From: Patulibacter americanus DSM 16676
GTDB lineage: Bacteria > Actinomycetota > Thermoleophilia > Solirubrobacterales > Solirubrobacteraceae
DNA: 64,000 nt
Direction: 5' to 3'
Assembly (NCBI RefSeq): GCF_000420025.1
Contig: NZ_ATUD01000004.1
Location: 230,136 to 294,135, forward strand
Below are positions 8,420 through 16,829 of this stretch, piece after piece (the first letter of the stretch is position 1; each line of letters starts with the position of its first letter). A model generated the notes under the pieces. That model was given only the letters and a program-made list of their open reading frames with translations. It was not told where the DNA came from and did no database searches. A program made the position numbers and the translations under genes.

Positions 8420-9304
8420 TCAGGCGCGCCGCGGGAAGCGGGAGAAGTCGGGACGCCGCTTCTCCTTGTACGCGTCGCGGCCCTCCTGCGCCTCCTCCGA
8501 GCCGTAGAAGAGCAGGTTCGTGTCGTGCGCCAGCTGCTGCAGGCCGGCGTAGCCGTCCTCGGCCGCGTGGAAGCTCGCCTTGAGCAGCCGCAGCGCGAAG
8601 GGGGAGTTCTGCAGCATCTCCTCGCACCACGCGACGGTCTCGTCCTCGAGCCGCTCGAGCGGGACGACGGTGTTGACGAGGCCCATCGTGAGCGCCTCCT
8701 GCGCGGAGTACTGGCGGCAGAGGAACCAGATCTCCTTCGCCTTCTTCGGGCCGACCGCGTCGGCGAGGAGCGACGCGCCGAAGCCGCCGTCGAACGAGCC
8801 GACCTTCGGGCCGGTCTGGCCGAAGCGCGCGTTGTCTGCGGCGATCGTCAGGTCGCAGAGCAGGTGCAGCACGTGGCCGCCGCCGATGGCGTAGCCGGCG
8901 ACCATCGCGACGATCGGCTTCGGCGTGCGCCGCATCTGGACCTGGAGGTCCGTGACGTGGAAGCGGCCGACGGACGAGCCGGACGGCTGGCGGTCCGGGT
9001 TGTCGGGGTCGGTGAGGTAGCCCGAGTCCCCGCGGACCTGCTGGTCGCCGCCGGAGCAGAAGGCCAGCGGACCCTCGCCGGTCAGCACGATCACGCCGAC
9101 GGTCGGGTCCTCGCGCGCGACGTCCATCGCCCGGGAGATCTCGATGATCGTCTGCGGGCGGAAGGCGTTTCTGACCTCCGGCCGGTCGATCGTGATCTTC
9201 GCGATGCGGACGGGGTGCTCCGCGTCGCCGGAGGCGGTGTCCGCCAGCTCGTAGCGGATGTCGGTGTAGTCGCTGCCGGCGGGTGCGGTCCAGGTGACGC
9301 TCAC
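8420..9304 (-). CDS. menB: 1,4-Dihydroxy-2-naphthoyl-CoA synthase MenB
   Basis: 294 residues of the crotonase superfamily. It catalyses the ring closure of o-succinylbenzoyl-CoA. MenB hallmarks are [11 protein letters not shown] (oxyanion hole), [33 protein letters not shown] and the C-terminal [20 protein letters not shown] at 9304 is preceded by AGAGGAG at good spacing, one of the clearest Shine-Dalgarno sequences in the window. It is the first gene of the minus-strand menB-menA-menC run. Confidence 0.97.
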   Translation of the reverse strand: MSVTWTAPAGSDYTDIRYELADTASGDAEHPVRIAKITIDRPEVRNAFRPQTIIEISRAMDVAREDPTVGVIVLTGEGPLAFCSGGDQQVRGDSGYLTDPDNPDRQPSGSSVGRFHVTDLQVQMRRTPKPIVAMVAGYAIGGGHVLHLLCDLTIAADNARFGQTGPKVGSFDGGFGASLLADAVGPKKAKEIWFLCRQYSAQEALTMGLVNTVVPLERLEDETVAWCEEMLQNSPFALRLLKASFHAAEDGYAGLQQLAHDTNLLFYGSEEAQEGRDAYKEKRRPDFSRFPRRA

Positions 9305-9462
9305 GGGGTGCTCCTCTTGGTCGCCGTGTGGGCGCGGGGAAGGCTAGTCCCGTCCGGCCGCGCCACGCCGTGCGGGGCGGGACGACCCGCCCGACCCGCA
9401 CCGGGCGCGCCGGCCGCGCGGGACGGCGCGGGCACGCGCCGGACGCCGGGCCCGGGCACGGC

Positions 9463-10092
9463 TCAGGCGCCCCGGGGCGGTCCGCCGGGACCGACGGGGC
9501 CCGTGCCGGGCGGGGGTCCCTGGGGTCCGCGGCCGCCGAAGAGCGGTCCGTCGTCCGGGCCGGCGTCGTGGCCCGGCGAGGCCGGACCCCCGCCACCCAT
9601 CGCAGGGCCCGCGGGTGCGGGACCGCGCGGCCCGCCCCCGGGCGCGGAGCCTCCGGCCGGCGGCCCCCCGGTGCCGCCCGTCGGAGCGCCGGCCGGAGCG
9701 CCCAGGGCCTGCCGCATGGCCCCGGTGTTCTCCGCCACCTGGAACAGCGCGATGAGGAACTCGAGCTGCACGCGCCCGGCGATCGCGGAGAGGAGGAACA
9801 GCAGCGGGGCGCCGAGGAAGAGGAACGCCAGGCCGCCGAGGACGCTGCCGCCCTCGTCCACCTCGGAGTCCGAGACGAACCCGCCGGGCCCGAAGCTGAC
9901 GGTGCGGGCCCGTTCCTGTCCGTCGAAGATCGAGACGGTGATCGCGATGAGCACGACGACGGTGATCGCGAGCCAGAGGACGTAGAGGACCTTGATCAGC
10001 CGCGGCGTGATCAGGCGACGGAAGCTCAGGTCGAAGAGGGCGCGCAGGAAGCCTGCTGGTCCGCCGAGGGCGGGGTGGTGGTCGGTGCTCAC
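9463..10092 (-). CDS. DUF4282-type membrane protein with Gly/Pro-rich tail
   Basis: 209 residues, GTG at 10092. Residues 14-38 (FLRALFDLSFRRLITPRLIKVLY) match the opening of DUF4282 proteins. Two hydrophobic segments (about 33-55 and 84-104) frame a polar loop, and an amphipathic stretch (EFLIALFQVAENT) follows. The last 80 residues are low-complexity Gly/Pro/Ala. The function of DUF4282 is unknown. It lies upstream of menB on the same strand with a 158-base gap and diverges from menE by 126 bases. Confidence 0.75.
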   Translation of the reverse strand: MSTDHHPALGGPAGFLRALFDLSFRRLITPRLIKVLYVLWLAITVVVLIAITVSIFDGQERARTVSFGPGGFVSDSEVDEGGSVLGGLAFLFLGAPLLFLLSAIAGRVQLEFLIALFQVAENTGAMRQALGAPAGAPTGGTGGPPAGGSAPGGGPRGPAPAGPAMGGGGPASPGHDAGPDDGPLFGGRGPQGPPPGTGPVGPGGPPRGA

Positions 10093-10206
10093 GGGGACGC
10101 CGGGGACGGGGTGGGAGCGCCGACCCTAGCCCCGGGCGCGGACGGTGCACGCGACGCTCGCGCGACACGCGGCGGCCCGTTCAGCCAGCCCCGTCGCCGC
10201 GCCGGC

Positions 10207-10212
10207 TACCCT
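10207..10212 (+). promoter_or_regulatory. -10 box for probable leaderless menE mRNA
   Basis: TACCCT lies six bases before the GTG at 10219. This places the transcription start at the start codon. Confidence 0.5.
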
Positions 10213-10218
10213 CGGGAG

Positions 10219-11571
10219 GTGCGTTCCGTCGAGTCCTGGCTCCTGCGCTCCGCCCGCCGTCGGCCCGACCACGAGGCCTTCGTGGGCACGACGTACCGCG
10301 CGCTGGCCGCCGAGGTGGACGACGCGGCCCGCCGCCTGTGGTCCGCCGGCGCCCGGCCGGGTCGCCGCGCGGGCCTGGCGTTGCCTCCCGGGCGGCCGTT
10401 CGTCGTCGCACTACACGGGCTGCTGCGGCTCGGGGCGGTCGTCGTGCCCCTGGACCCGCGGCTTCCGGCCGCGGAGCGGGAGCGGCGGCTGCAGGGCGCG
10501 ACCCTCGCCGTCGACGCCGGGACGGACCTGGGCGCGCTCGCTCCCGCCGCCGATGCGGAGCTGTTGGACCGCCACGACCTCGACGCCGCCGCGATCGTCG
10601 TCCACACGAGCGGCACGAGCGGCCCCGCCAAGGCGATCCCCCTGACCTACGGCAACTGGCTGTGGAGCGCCCTGGGCTCCGCCGCCACGCTGGGCTGCCC
10701 GCCCGGCGAGCGGTGGCTGTGCGCGCTGCCCCTGAACCACGTCGGCGGGCTCAGCGTGCTGCTGCGCTCGGCGATCGCGGGCACGACCGCCGTGGTCCAC
10801 GAGGGCTGGGACACCGACCGCGTGCTCGCCGAGCTGCGCGGTGAGCTCGGCCGCCCCGCGCCGACCGTCGTCTCGCTCGTGCCCACGACCCTGCGGCGGC
10901 TGCTCGACGCGGGCCTGCGCGGACCGGGGACCGGCACGGGGGAGGCCCCGGCGCTGCGGTGGGTGCTGCTCGGCGGCGCCGCGATCCCCGGAGGGATGCT
11001 CGAGGAGGCCGCCGTGGCCGGGATCCCCGTCGCCCCGACCTACGGGATGAGCGAGGCCGCGAGCCAAATCGCGACGCTCGGGCCGCCGCTGTTCTGCACC
11101 CACGTCGAGATCGCCGGCGCCGACGGGCGCCCGACGCGGACGCCGGGCGTCACGGGCGAGGTGCTGGTGAGCGGCCCAACGGTCTGCCGGGAGGTCGTGG
11201 GCGAGGACGGCCGCCTGCGCACGGGTGACCTCGGCGTCCTCGACGAACGCGGCCACCTGGCGATCGTCGGGCGCTCGAGCGACACGATCATCACCGGCGG
11301 CGAGAACGTGCTGCCCCTCGAGGTCGAGCGCGTACTCGAGGCGCAGCCCGGCGTCGTCGAAGCGGCGGTCTTCGGCCGGCCGGATCCGGAGTGGGGCGAG
11401 CGGGTGTGCGCACGGATCGTCCCCGCCCCGGGCGCGCGGATCGACCCCGAGGAGCTGCGGCGCCACGCCGCGCTGCACCTGCTGCGCCACCAGCTCCCGC
11501 GCGAGATCGAGGTCGTCGACGTGCTGCCCCGGACCCCGTCGGGCAAGCTCCTGCGTCGCGAGCTCGCCTAG
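10219..11571 (+). CDS. menE: o-Succinylbenzoate-CoA ligase MenE
   Basis: 450 residues from GTG at 10219, the only start close to the domain boundary. An adenylate-forming enzyme that activates o-succinylbenzoate with CoA before MenB. Motifs in order: phosphate loop HTSGTSGPAKAIPL (a variant of the usual TSGTTGxPKG), the LNHVGGLSVLLR segment, APTYGMSEAASQ, the hinge RTGDLGVLDERGHLAIVGR with TGGENVLP, and the C-terminal catalytic Lys in PRTPSGKLLRREL. It is about 50-100 residues shorter than many acyl-CoA ligases, as is common for actinobacterial MenE. A hairpin follows the stop. Confidence 0.93.
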   Translation: MRSVESWLLRSARRRPDHEAFVGTTYRALAAEVDDAARRLWSAGARPGRRAGLALPPGRPFVVALHGLLRLGAVVVPLDPRLPAAERERRLQGATLAVDAGTDLGALAPAADAELLDRHDLDAAAIVVHTSGTSGPAKAIPLTYGNWLWSALGSAATLGCPPGERWLCALPLNHVGGLSVLLRSAIAGTTAVVHEGWDTDRVLAELRGELGRPAPTVVSLVPTTLRRLLDAGLRGPGTGTGEAPALRWVLLGGAAIPGGMLEEAAVAGIPVAPTYGMSEAASQIATLGPPLFCTHVEIAGADGRPTRTPGVTGEVLVSGPTVCREVVGEDGRLRTGDLGVLDERGHLAIVGRSSDTIITGGENVLPLEVERVLEAQPGVVEAAVFGRPDPEWGERVCARIVPAPGARIDPEELRRHAALHLLRHQLPREIEVVDVLPRTPSGKLLRRELA

Positions 11572-11591
11572 CGGGGCGCCGTCCGCCCCGC
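11571..11591 (+). terminator. Hairpin at the menE stop
   Basis: GCGGGGCG-CCGTC-CGCCCCGC, an 8-bp perfect stem with a 5-base loop starting at the last base of the menE stop codon. No T-tract. Confidence 0.5.
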
Positions 11592-11612
11592 CTAGCCCGG
11601 AAGGGGCGCTGC

Positions 11613-11675
11613 GGGTGGGCCCGTGGGGGTGGGCCCGTCGCGGGTGGACCCGCGCGGCCGCTGCGGGCGGGCCCG
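11613..11675. repeat. Four spaced copies of GGG(T/C)GGNCCCG
   Basis: Near-identical 11-mers start at 11613, 11627, 11642 and 11665. Each contains the palindromic core GGGCCC or GGACCC. They sit between menE and the methyltransferase start at 11698. They could be a repeated protein-binding site or simple low-complexity drift. Confidence 0.5.
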
Positions 11676-11685
11676 GTCCTCGTGC

Positions 11686-11691
11686 GACGAT
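11686..11691 (+). promoter_or_regulatory. -10-like box for probable leaderless methyltransferase mRNA
   Basis: GACGAT lies six bases before the GTG at 11698, and no Shine-Dalgarno sequence is present. Confidence 0.35.
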
Positions 11692-11697
11692 GGACGG

Positions 11698-12582
11698 GTG
11701 AGCGCGACGCCCGATCCCACGCCCCCGACGCCCGACGACCTGCGGGCCGGCTCCCGCGAGCGCTGGGAGCGGTCGTCCGCCGCGTGGGAGCGGGAGCGCG
11801 CGTGGTTCCAGGAGGCCGTCGACCCGGTCTCGCACGCCATGATCGACGCGATCGGCCCGCAGCCCGGCCACGTCGTCCTCGAGGCCGCCGCGGGGCTGGG
11901 CGACACCGGTCTGCTGGCCGCGGAGCTCGTCCACCCGGGCGGGAAGGTGATCATCAGCGACGGCGCCGAGGGGATGGTCGAGGCCGCCAAGCGCCACGCC
12001 GCCGAGCGCGGGATCGTCAACGTCGAGGTCACCCCGATGGAGCTCGAGTGGCTCGACATGTCGGCCGCCTCGGTCGACGGGCTGCTCGTGCGCTTCGGCT
12101 ACATGCTCGTGCCGGATCCGGAGACCGCTCTGCGCGACGCCCGGCGCGTGCTGCGCCCCGGCGGCCGCATCGCGCTGGCCGTCTGGGACCGCCCGGAGGA
12201 CAACCCGTGGCTGACGGCCGGGACCGAGGTCCTCGTCCGCCACGGCCTGGCCGAGCCGTTCGACCCCGCCGCCCCCGAGCCGGGCCCGTTCTCGTTGCCC
12301 CGCGAGCGCGTCCTCGAGCTCCTGGGCGACACGGGGTTCATCCTGCCCGAGATCGACCGCATCGACGTGCGCTTCCGCTCGCCGAGTGCCCGGGAGGCGC
12401 GGGAGCACTTCGTGGGGCTCTCCGACCGCGCGACCACTGCGCTGAAGGGCGCGCCGGCCGAGAGGCGCGCCGAAGTCGAGGCGGACATCGAGGCGGCGCT
12501 GGCCGCGTTCCCCGACCCGGACGGCCCCGAGGGCGCCGTCGCAGTGCCGGGCGCGGTGCTGGTCGCGGCCGCCGACGCCTGA
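11698..12582 (+). CDS. Class I SAM-dependent methyltransferase
   Basis: 294 residues from GTG at 11698. The Rossmann-like SAM domain has motif I as [19 protein letters not shown], an acidic strand ([11 protein letters not shown]), [16 protein letters not shown] as motif IV and [16 protein letters not shown] as motif VI/post. Residues 1-55 and the C-terminal 100 residues are helical caps. Placed after menE, it is a candidate for the last menaquinone step (demethylmenaquinone methylation, MenG/UbiE role), but motif I departs from the usual UbiE sequence, so this is only a contextual guess. Confidence 0.75.
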   Translation: MSATPDPTPPTPDDLRAGSRERWERSSAAWERERAWFQEAVDPVSHAMIDAIGPQPGHVVLEAAAGLGDTGLLAAELVHPGGKVIISDGAEGMVEAAKRHAAERGIVNVEVTPMELEWLDMSAASVDGLLVRFGYMLVPDPETALRDARRVLRPGGRIALAVWDRPEDNPWLTAGTEVLVRHGLAEPFDPAAPEPGPFSLPRERVLELLGDTGFILPEIDRIDVRFRSPSAREAREHFVGLSDRATTALKGAPAERRAEVEADIEAALAAFPDPDGPEGAVAVPGAVLVAAADA

Positions 12583-12689
12583 CGGCGGCCGCCCGACCAG
12601 GAACGTCATGGGGGGGTCGGCTTGCGCGGCCGCATCACCACCCGTGATGGTGGCGCCGCCCCGTCGGCGACCATCCCCGGATCGTCGAC

Positions 12690-13289
12690 GTGATCCGCAC
12701 GCGCGCCCCGGCGGGCGGCCTCGTCGTTCCGCTTGCGGCCGGGGCGGTGTTCGGCGTGCTGGCCCGGCTCGGCGACGCCGGCGCGGGGGCGGTGCCCTGG
12801 ACGGTCAACATCGGCGGTCCCTGGGCGGTGATGGCGTTCGTGATCGGCTGGTGGGCGCGGTCGCGCTCGGCCGTCGCAGGCGCCGTCGCACTCCTCGCCG
12901 CCGTGGGAGCGAAGTACGGCGTGCAGGTGCTCCAGGGGGACATCGCTCCCGGGCCCCTCGCGGTGCGACTCGCGGTGTGGGGCCTGGCGAGCGTCGGCGT
13001 CGGCGCGGTCTTCGGCGGCATGGGGTCCGTGGCCCGACGCGGTGGGAGCTGGCCGTGGCTCGTCGTCGGAGCGGTGCTCGCGCTCGAGGCCGGGAGCCTG
13101 CTCTCCGGCCTGATCGACGGGGAGAGCGCAGAGCTCCGATACGAAGGGCAGCCCGCCGCGAAGCGCGTCTTCGCGGCCGAGCTCGGACTCGCGGGGGTGG
13201 CCTGGGCCGTCGCGGCAGTGCAGGCGCGGCGAGCGCAAACCCCGAGCCGTCCGGGCGCCGGAGGATCCGGCGGCACGCCGATCGGCTGA
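12690..13289 (+). CDS. Multi-pass membrane protein, DUF6518-like
   Basis: 199 residues from GTG at 12690. Five or six hydrophobic segments are rich in Ala, Gly and Val, with [19 protein letters not shown] and [15 protein letters not shown] between them. This layout resembles the DUF6518 family of actinobacteria; I am not certain of the family. A short polar tail is rich in Arg, Pro and Gly. It lies alone, 107 bases after the methyltransferase and 77 bases before ilvC. Function unknown. Confidence 0.65.
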   Translation: MIRTRAPAGGLVVPLAAGAVFGVLARLGDAGAGAVPWTVNIGGPWAVMAFVIGWWARSRSAVAGAVALLAAVGAKYGVQVLQGDIAPGPLAVRLAVWGLASVGVGAVFGGMGSVARRGGSWPWLVVGAVLALEAGSLLSGLIDGESAELRYEGQPAAKRVFAAELGLAGVAWAVAAVQARRAQTPSRPGAGGSGGTPIG

Positions 13290-13352
13290 ACAGGATCCGG
13301 GACGAACGAACCGTATCCCGGACACCGCGCCGCGTCACGCGCCGAGCGCGCG

Positions 13353-13358
13353 TATGCT
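13353..13358 (+). promoter_or_regulatory. -10 box of ilvC
   Basis: TATGCT lies eight bases before the ATG at 13367, predicting an almost leaderless transcript. No clear -35 box. Confidence 0.45.
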
Positions 13359-13366
13359 GCGAAGCC

Positions 13367-14365
13367 ATGTTTTACGACGACGACGCAGACCTGACGTTGC
13401 TCGACGGCAAGACCGTCGCCATCATCGGGTTCGGCTCCCAGGGCCACGCCCACGCGCAGAACCTCAAGGACTCCGGCGTCAACGTCGTCGTAGGCCTCCG
13501 CGAGGGCTCCTCGTCGGTCCAGAAGGCCAAGGACGCCGGGCTCGAGGTGCTGTCGATCGTCGACGCCGCGTCGAAGGGCGACCTCGTCCAGTTCCTCGTC
13601 CCGGACGAGCTGCACCGCGACGTGTGGGCCGAGGCCAAGGACGGCATCGCCCCGGGCAACCTCGTCCTCTTCGGGCACGGCTTCTCCATCCTCTACGGCG
13701 AGGTCGAGCCGCCGGCCGACGTCGACGTCGCGCTCGCCGCCCCGAAGGGCCCGGGCCACCTCGTCCGCCGCCAGTACCTCGAGGGCTCCGGCGTCCCCGG
13801 CCTCATCGCCGTGCACCAGGACGCGACCGGCAACGCCCGCGACCTGACGCTGGCCTACGCCAAGGGCATCGGCTGCACCCGCGGCGGCGTCATCGAGACG
13901 ACGTTCAAGGACGAGACCGAGACGGATCTGTTCGGCGAGCAGGCCGTCCTCTGCGGCGGCACGTCCGCCCTCGTGCAGACGGGCTTCGAGGTCCTCACGG
14001 AGGCCGGCTACTCCCCGGAGATGGCCTACTTCGAGGTCCTCCACGAGCTCAAGCTCATCGTGGACCTGATGTACGAGAAGGGGCTGGCCGGCATGCGCTA
14101 CTCCATCTCGAACACCGCCGAGTACGGCGACCTGACCCGTGGCCCGCGCGTCGTCAACGCGGAGACGAAGAAGGAGATGCAGAAGATCCTGGGCGAGATC
14201 CAGGACGGCACCTTCGCCCGCGAGTTCATCGCCGAGCACCGCGCCGGCAACGAGAACTTCGACCGCCTCCGCAAGGAGCAGGCCGGCCTCCAGATCGAGC
14301 AGACGGGCAAGGAGCTCCGCGCGAAGATGGACTGGATCGACGACTCCGGCTTCGCGCAGGGGTAA
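13367..14365 (+). CDS. ilvC: Ketol-acid reductoisomerase, class I
   Basis: 332 residues, the normal length of class I KARI. It isomerises and reduces acetolactate or acetohydroxybutyrate in valine, leucine and isoleucine synthesis. The NADPH-binding fingerprint is [15 protein letters not shown]. The catalytic C-terminal domain has the metal ligands in [19 protein letters not shown] and in [13 protein letters not shown]. It is monocistronic and separated from ilvE and the leu genes here. ATG at 13367 starts the conserved [10 protein letters not shown] strong hairpin follows. Confidence 0.97.
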   Translation: MFYDDDADLTLLDGKTVAIIGFGSQGHAHAQNLKDSGVNVVVGLREGSSSVQKAKDAGLEVLSIVDAASKGDLVQFLVPDELHRDVWAEAKDGIAPGNLVLFGHGFSILYGEVEPPADVDVALAAPKGPGHLVRRQYLEGSGVPGLIAVHQDATGNARDLTLAYAKGIGCTRGGVIETTFKDETETDLFGEQAVLCGGTSALVQTGFEVLTEAGYSPEMAYFEVLHELKLIVDLMYEKGLAGMRYSISNTAEYGDLTRGPRVVNAETKKEMQKILGEIQDGTFAREFIAEHRAGNENFDRLRKEQAGLQIEQTGKELRAKMDWIDDSGFAQG

Positions 14366-14405
14366 CCCCTGCCGGACGGCCCTGCGCCGACCGGACGCGG
14401 CACCG

Positions 14406-14427
14406 AAGGCCCCGCTCGCGGGGTCTT
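14406..14427 (+). terminator. Intrinsic terminator after ilvC
   Basis: AAGGCCCCG-CTCG-CGGGGTCTT forms a 9-bp stem (one G-U pair) with a 4-base loop, followed by CGTCGTT. It lies 40 bases after the ilvC stop. Confidence 0.7.
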
Positions 14428-14499
14428 CGTCGTTCTCGGCCCGACGCCGTCCGGCCACCCGGCGGCTAGCGGGGGTCCGGGCGGGGTACGCGAAGCGTC

Positions 14500-15138
14500 A
14501 TGAGCTTCGACGACGAGCCCACCCGCATGTCTCCGCGGGCCCCGCAGCCGCCGGCCGGCCAGCCGACCCCGCCCGCCGGGCAACCCCGCGTGCCGCACCC
14601 GCCGGCAGGCGTGCGGCAGCCCGTCGCGGGGGCCGTGCCGCCCGGGCAGGTGCCCCCGGGCGTCGATCCCGCGGTGGCCTGGGCGCAGGACCCCCGGCTG
14701 ACGGCGATCGAGGACCGCCTCTCCTCGCTGCGCACGGCGCTGTGGGCGTTCGCGGCCGTCTCGATCGTCGCCCTCGGGCTCGCGTTCTGGGCCCTGCTGG
14801 ACCAGGGCGACTCCGACGGGGACACGACGCGCACGAGCCGCTCGGGCACCTCGGCGCTGCGCGACCGGGTGTCGAAGCTCGAGGACCGGATCGACGACCG
14901 TGCCACGGACGGCGACGTCCAGAAGGTGTCGAGCGACCTAGCCGCGCTCTCGAAGCGCGTGGACGCCCTGCCCACGACGGCGCCGGCACCGCAGGACGAC
15001 GGCGACCCCGAGGTCAATCCGGAGGCCGTGACCGAGCTCCAGGGCGACGTCCAGGAGCTGCAGCAGCAGGTGCGGACGCTCGAGCAGGCGGCCGCGGCCG
15101 CCGGCGGCGACACCGGCGAGGGCACCGCGACGCCCTGA
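14500..15138 (+). CDS. Membrane-anchored coiled-coil protein, unknown function
   Basis: 212 residues, ATG at 14500. A Pro-rich cytoplasmic N-terminus (about 1-60) leads to one transmembrane helix (about 80-100, WAFAAVSIVALGLAFWALL). The outer part has heptad-like coiled coils at about 115-150 (ALRDRVSKLEDRIDD) and 170-195 (ELQGDVQELQQQVRTLEQ), separated by a Pro/Asp linker. No enzyme motif is seen. Size and layout resemble actinobacterial envelope or division-associated proteins, but no family is recognised. Confidence 0.6.
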   Translation: MSFDDEPTRMSPRAPQPPAGQPTPPAGQPRVPHPPAGVRQPVAGAVPPGQVPPGVDPAVAWAQDPRLTAIEDRLSSLRTALWAFAAVSIVALGLAFWALLDQGDSDGDTTRTSRSGTSALRDRVSKLEDRIDDRATDGDVQKVSSDLAALSKRVDALPTTAPAPQDDGDPEVNPEAVTELQGDVQELQQQVRTLEQAAAAAGGDTGEGTATP

Positions 15139-15152
15139 GGTGGGGGGCCGGG

Positions 15153-15231
15153 ACGGCCGGGCACCCGGGACGCCGGCACGGCCGGGCACCCGCCGACGCC
15201 TGGCGCCCGACGCCCGACGCCCGACGCCCGG
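15153..15231. repeat. Direct and tandem repeats between convergent genes
   Basis: A 15-base unit (ACGGCCGGGCACCCG) occurs at 15153-15167 and 15178-15192. Downstream, CGCCCGA occurs three times head to tail at 15204-15224, with a fourth copy, CGCCCGG, at 15225-15231. Non-coding, between the coiled-coil gene and the M32 peptidase. Confidence 0.7.
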
Positions 15232-15246
15232 CGTCGGACGGCGCGC

Positions 15247-16725
15247 CTACAGGTCGTAGAGCGCGCCGTACTTCGCGTTGAGGTACCGCAGCAGCGGCGC
15301 GGGGTCGAGGCCGTGGCCCGTCGCCTCGCGCAGCAGCTCGTCGCCGGTGCGGGTGCGCCCGTACTGGTGCACGTGCTCGCGCAGCCAGGCGCGCAGGCCG
15401 GAAAGGTTGCCCGCGCCGATCTGGTGGTCGAGGTCGGGGAGGGCGACGTGCGCGGCCTCCCACAGCTGCGCGGCGACGATCGTGCCGAGGGCGTAGGTCG
15501 GGAAGTACCCGAAGATGCCGGCCGCCCAGTGGACGTCCTGCAGGACGCCGTGGGCGTCGTCCGGCACGTCCACGCCGAGCAGGTCGCGCATCTTCGCGTT
15601 CCACGCGGCGGGCAGGTCGGCGACCTCGAGCGTGCCGTCGAGCAGCGCCAGCTCGAGCTCGAACCGCAGCAGCACGTGCAGGCAGTACGTGGCCTCGTCG
15701 GCGTCCACGCGGATGAGCGACGGACGTACGACGTTGATCCGGCGCAGCACCTCGTCGACCTCGAGACCCTGCAGGCGCTCCGGGAAGAGCTCCTGCGCCC
15801 GCGGCAGCCAGTGCGCCCAGAAGGGGCGGGAGCGGCCGACCATGTTCTCCCACAGCCGGCTCTGCGACTCGTGCACCGCCAGCGAGGTGCCGGTGCCGAC
15901 GGTCGTGCGGTCCCAGCGCGGGTCGATCCCGTGCTCGTAGAGGCCGTGACCCGTCTCGTGCAGGACGCCGAAGAGGCCCATCGCCAGCTGGGACTCGTCC
16001 TCCTTCGTCGTGATCCGCACGTCCTCGCGGCCCATGTTGACCATGAACGGGTGGGCGGCCTCGTCGATCCGCCAGGACTCGGGGTCGTAGCCCATGGACG
16101 CGGCCATCTCGAGTGCCAACGTGCGCTGGTCGGCGACGGGGAACGGGCCCCCGAGGTCGCCCGGGTCCGGCTTCTCCGCGATCGCGGCGATGAGCGGGAC
16201 GAGGCCCTCGCGCAGGCGGGCGAACGCGGTGCGGACCTCGGCCGTCGTCGCACCCGGCTCGTAGCGCTGCATGAGCGCGTCGTAGGGGTGCTCGACCTCC
16301 GGGAAGCACGCGGCGTACTCCCGGCACAGCGCGACGTGGCGCTGCAGCAGCGGCGCGAACGCGGCGAAGTCCGAGGCCTCCTTCGCGCGCTCCCAGACGC
16401 CTTGGGCCTCGACGGCGGTCTCCGTCATCTCGACGAGGATCCGGGCGGGCACGCGCACGGCACGCTCGTGGTCCTCGCGGACCGCGCGGATCAGGCCGGG
16501 GTCCTCGCCCGCGGCCTCGGCGGCCGTGAGCATGTCGGCCAGCGCGGGGTCGGCCGTCCGCTCGTGGGCCAGCCGCTCGATCGTGCCCGCAGCGCCGCCG
16601 CGCGCCTGGGCGCCCCGCGGCGGCATCTGGGTCTGCTGGTCCCACTCCAGGAGCATGGCCGCGTGGCCCAGGTCGGAGAGCTCGGCCAGCCGGGCACGGA
16701 GGACCGCGATCGCGTCGTCGTTCAC
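15247..16725 (-). CDS. Metallocarboxypeptidase, M32 family (thermostable carboxypeptidase Taq-type)
   Basis: 492 residues from GTG at 16725, the normal size (about 500). A cytoplasmic zinc carboxypeptidase that trims C-terminal residues from peptides. The zinc motif HExxH is in GVLHETGHGLYEHG (about residues 255-259), with the third ligand and flanking family motifs HESQSRLWEN, RVDADEATYCLHV and GTIVAAQLW in the usual order. Early family segments MLLEWDQQTQMP and TVEAQGVW-like helices are present. Monocistronic. A CACGAT -10-like box six bases upstream suggests a leaderless mRNA, although an AGGGG stretch directly abuts the start. Confidence 0.93.
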   Translation of the reverse strand: MNDDAIAVLRARLAELSDLGHAAMLLEWDQQTQMPPRGAQARGGAAGTIERLAHERTADPALADMLTAAEAAGEDPGLIRAVREDHERAVRVPARILVEMTETAVEAQGVWERAKEASDFAAFAPLLQRHVALCREYAACFPEVEHPYDALMQRYEPGATTAEVRTAFARLREGLVPLIAAIAEKPDPGDLGGPFPVADQRTLALEMAASMGYDPESWRIDEAAHPFMVNMGREDVRITTKEDESQLAMGLFGVLHETGHGLYEHGIDPRWDRTTVGTGTSLAVHESQSRLWENMVGRSRPFWAHWLPRAQELFPERLQGLEVDEVLRRINVVRPSLIRVDADEATYCLHVLLRFELELALLDGTLEVADLPAAWNAKMRDLLGVDVPDDAHGVLQDVHWAAGIFGYFPTYALGTIVAAQLWEAAHVALPDLDHQIGAGNLSGLRAWLREHVHQYGRTRTGDELLREATGHGLDPAPLLRYLNAKYGALYDL

Positions 16726-16731
16726 CCCTGC

Positions 16732-16737
16732 ATCGTG
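16732..16737 (-). promoter_or_regulatory. -10-like box for probable leaderless M32 peptidase mRNA
   Basis: CACGAT on the minus strand, six bases before the GTG at 16725. Confidence 0.35.
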
Positions 16738-16795
16738 CCCGTCGGGGCGGACGGGCGCCCGGTCGCCCGACCGGCCGGCGCCGCGCGGGCCGACA

Positions 16796-16805
16796 GGGGG
16801 GGGGG
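16796..16805 (+). repeat. Homopolymer tract of ten G
   Basis: Ten consecutive G between the M32 peptidase start and the stop of the GCS2-type ligase. Such tracts slip in replication and are prone to sequencing error. Confidence 0.9.
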
Positions 16806-16829
16806 ACGGGTCGGCCGCCGGGGCGCCGC

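Noticed and set aside
15204..15231. Short tandem repeat considered as a CRISPR remnant
   Set aside because: Units are seven bases with no spacers and there are no cas genes in the window.
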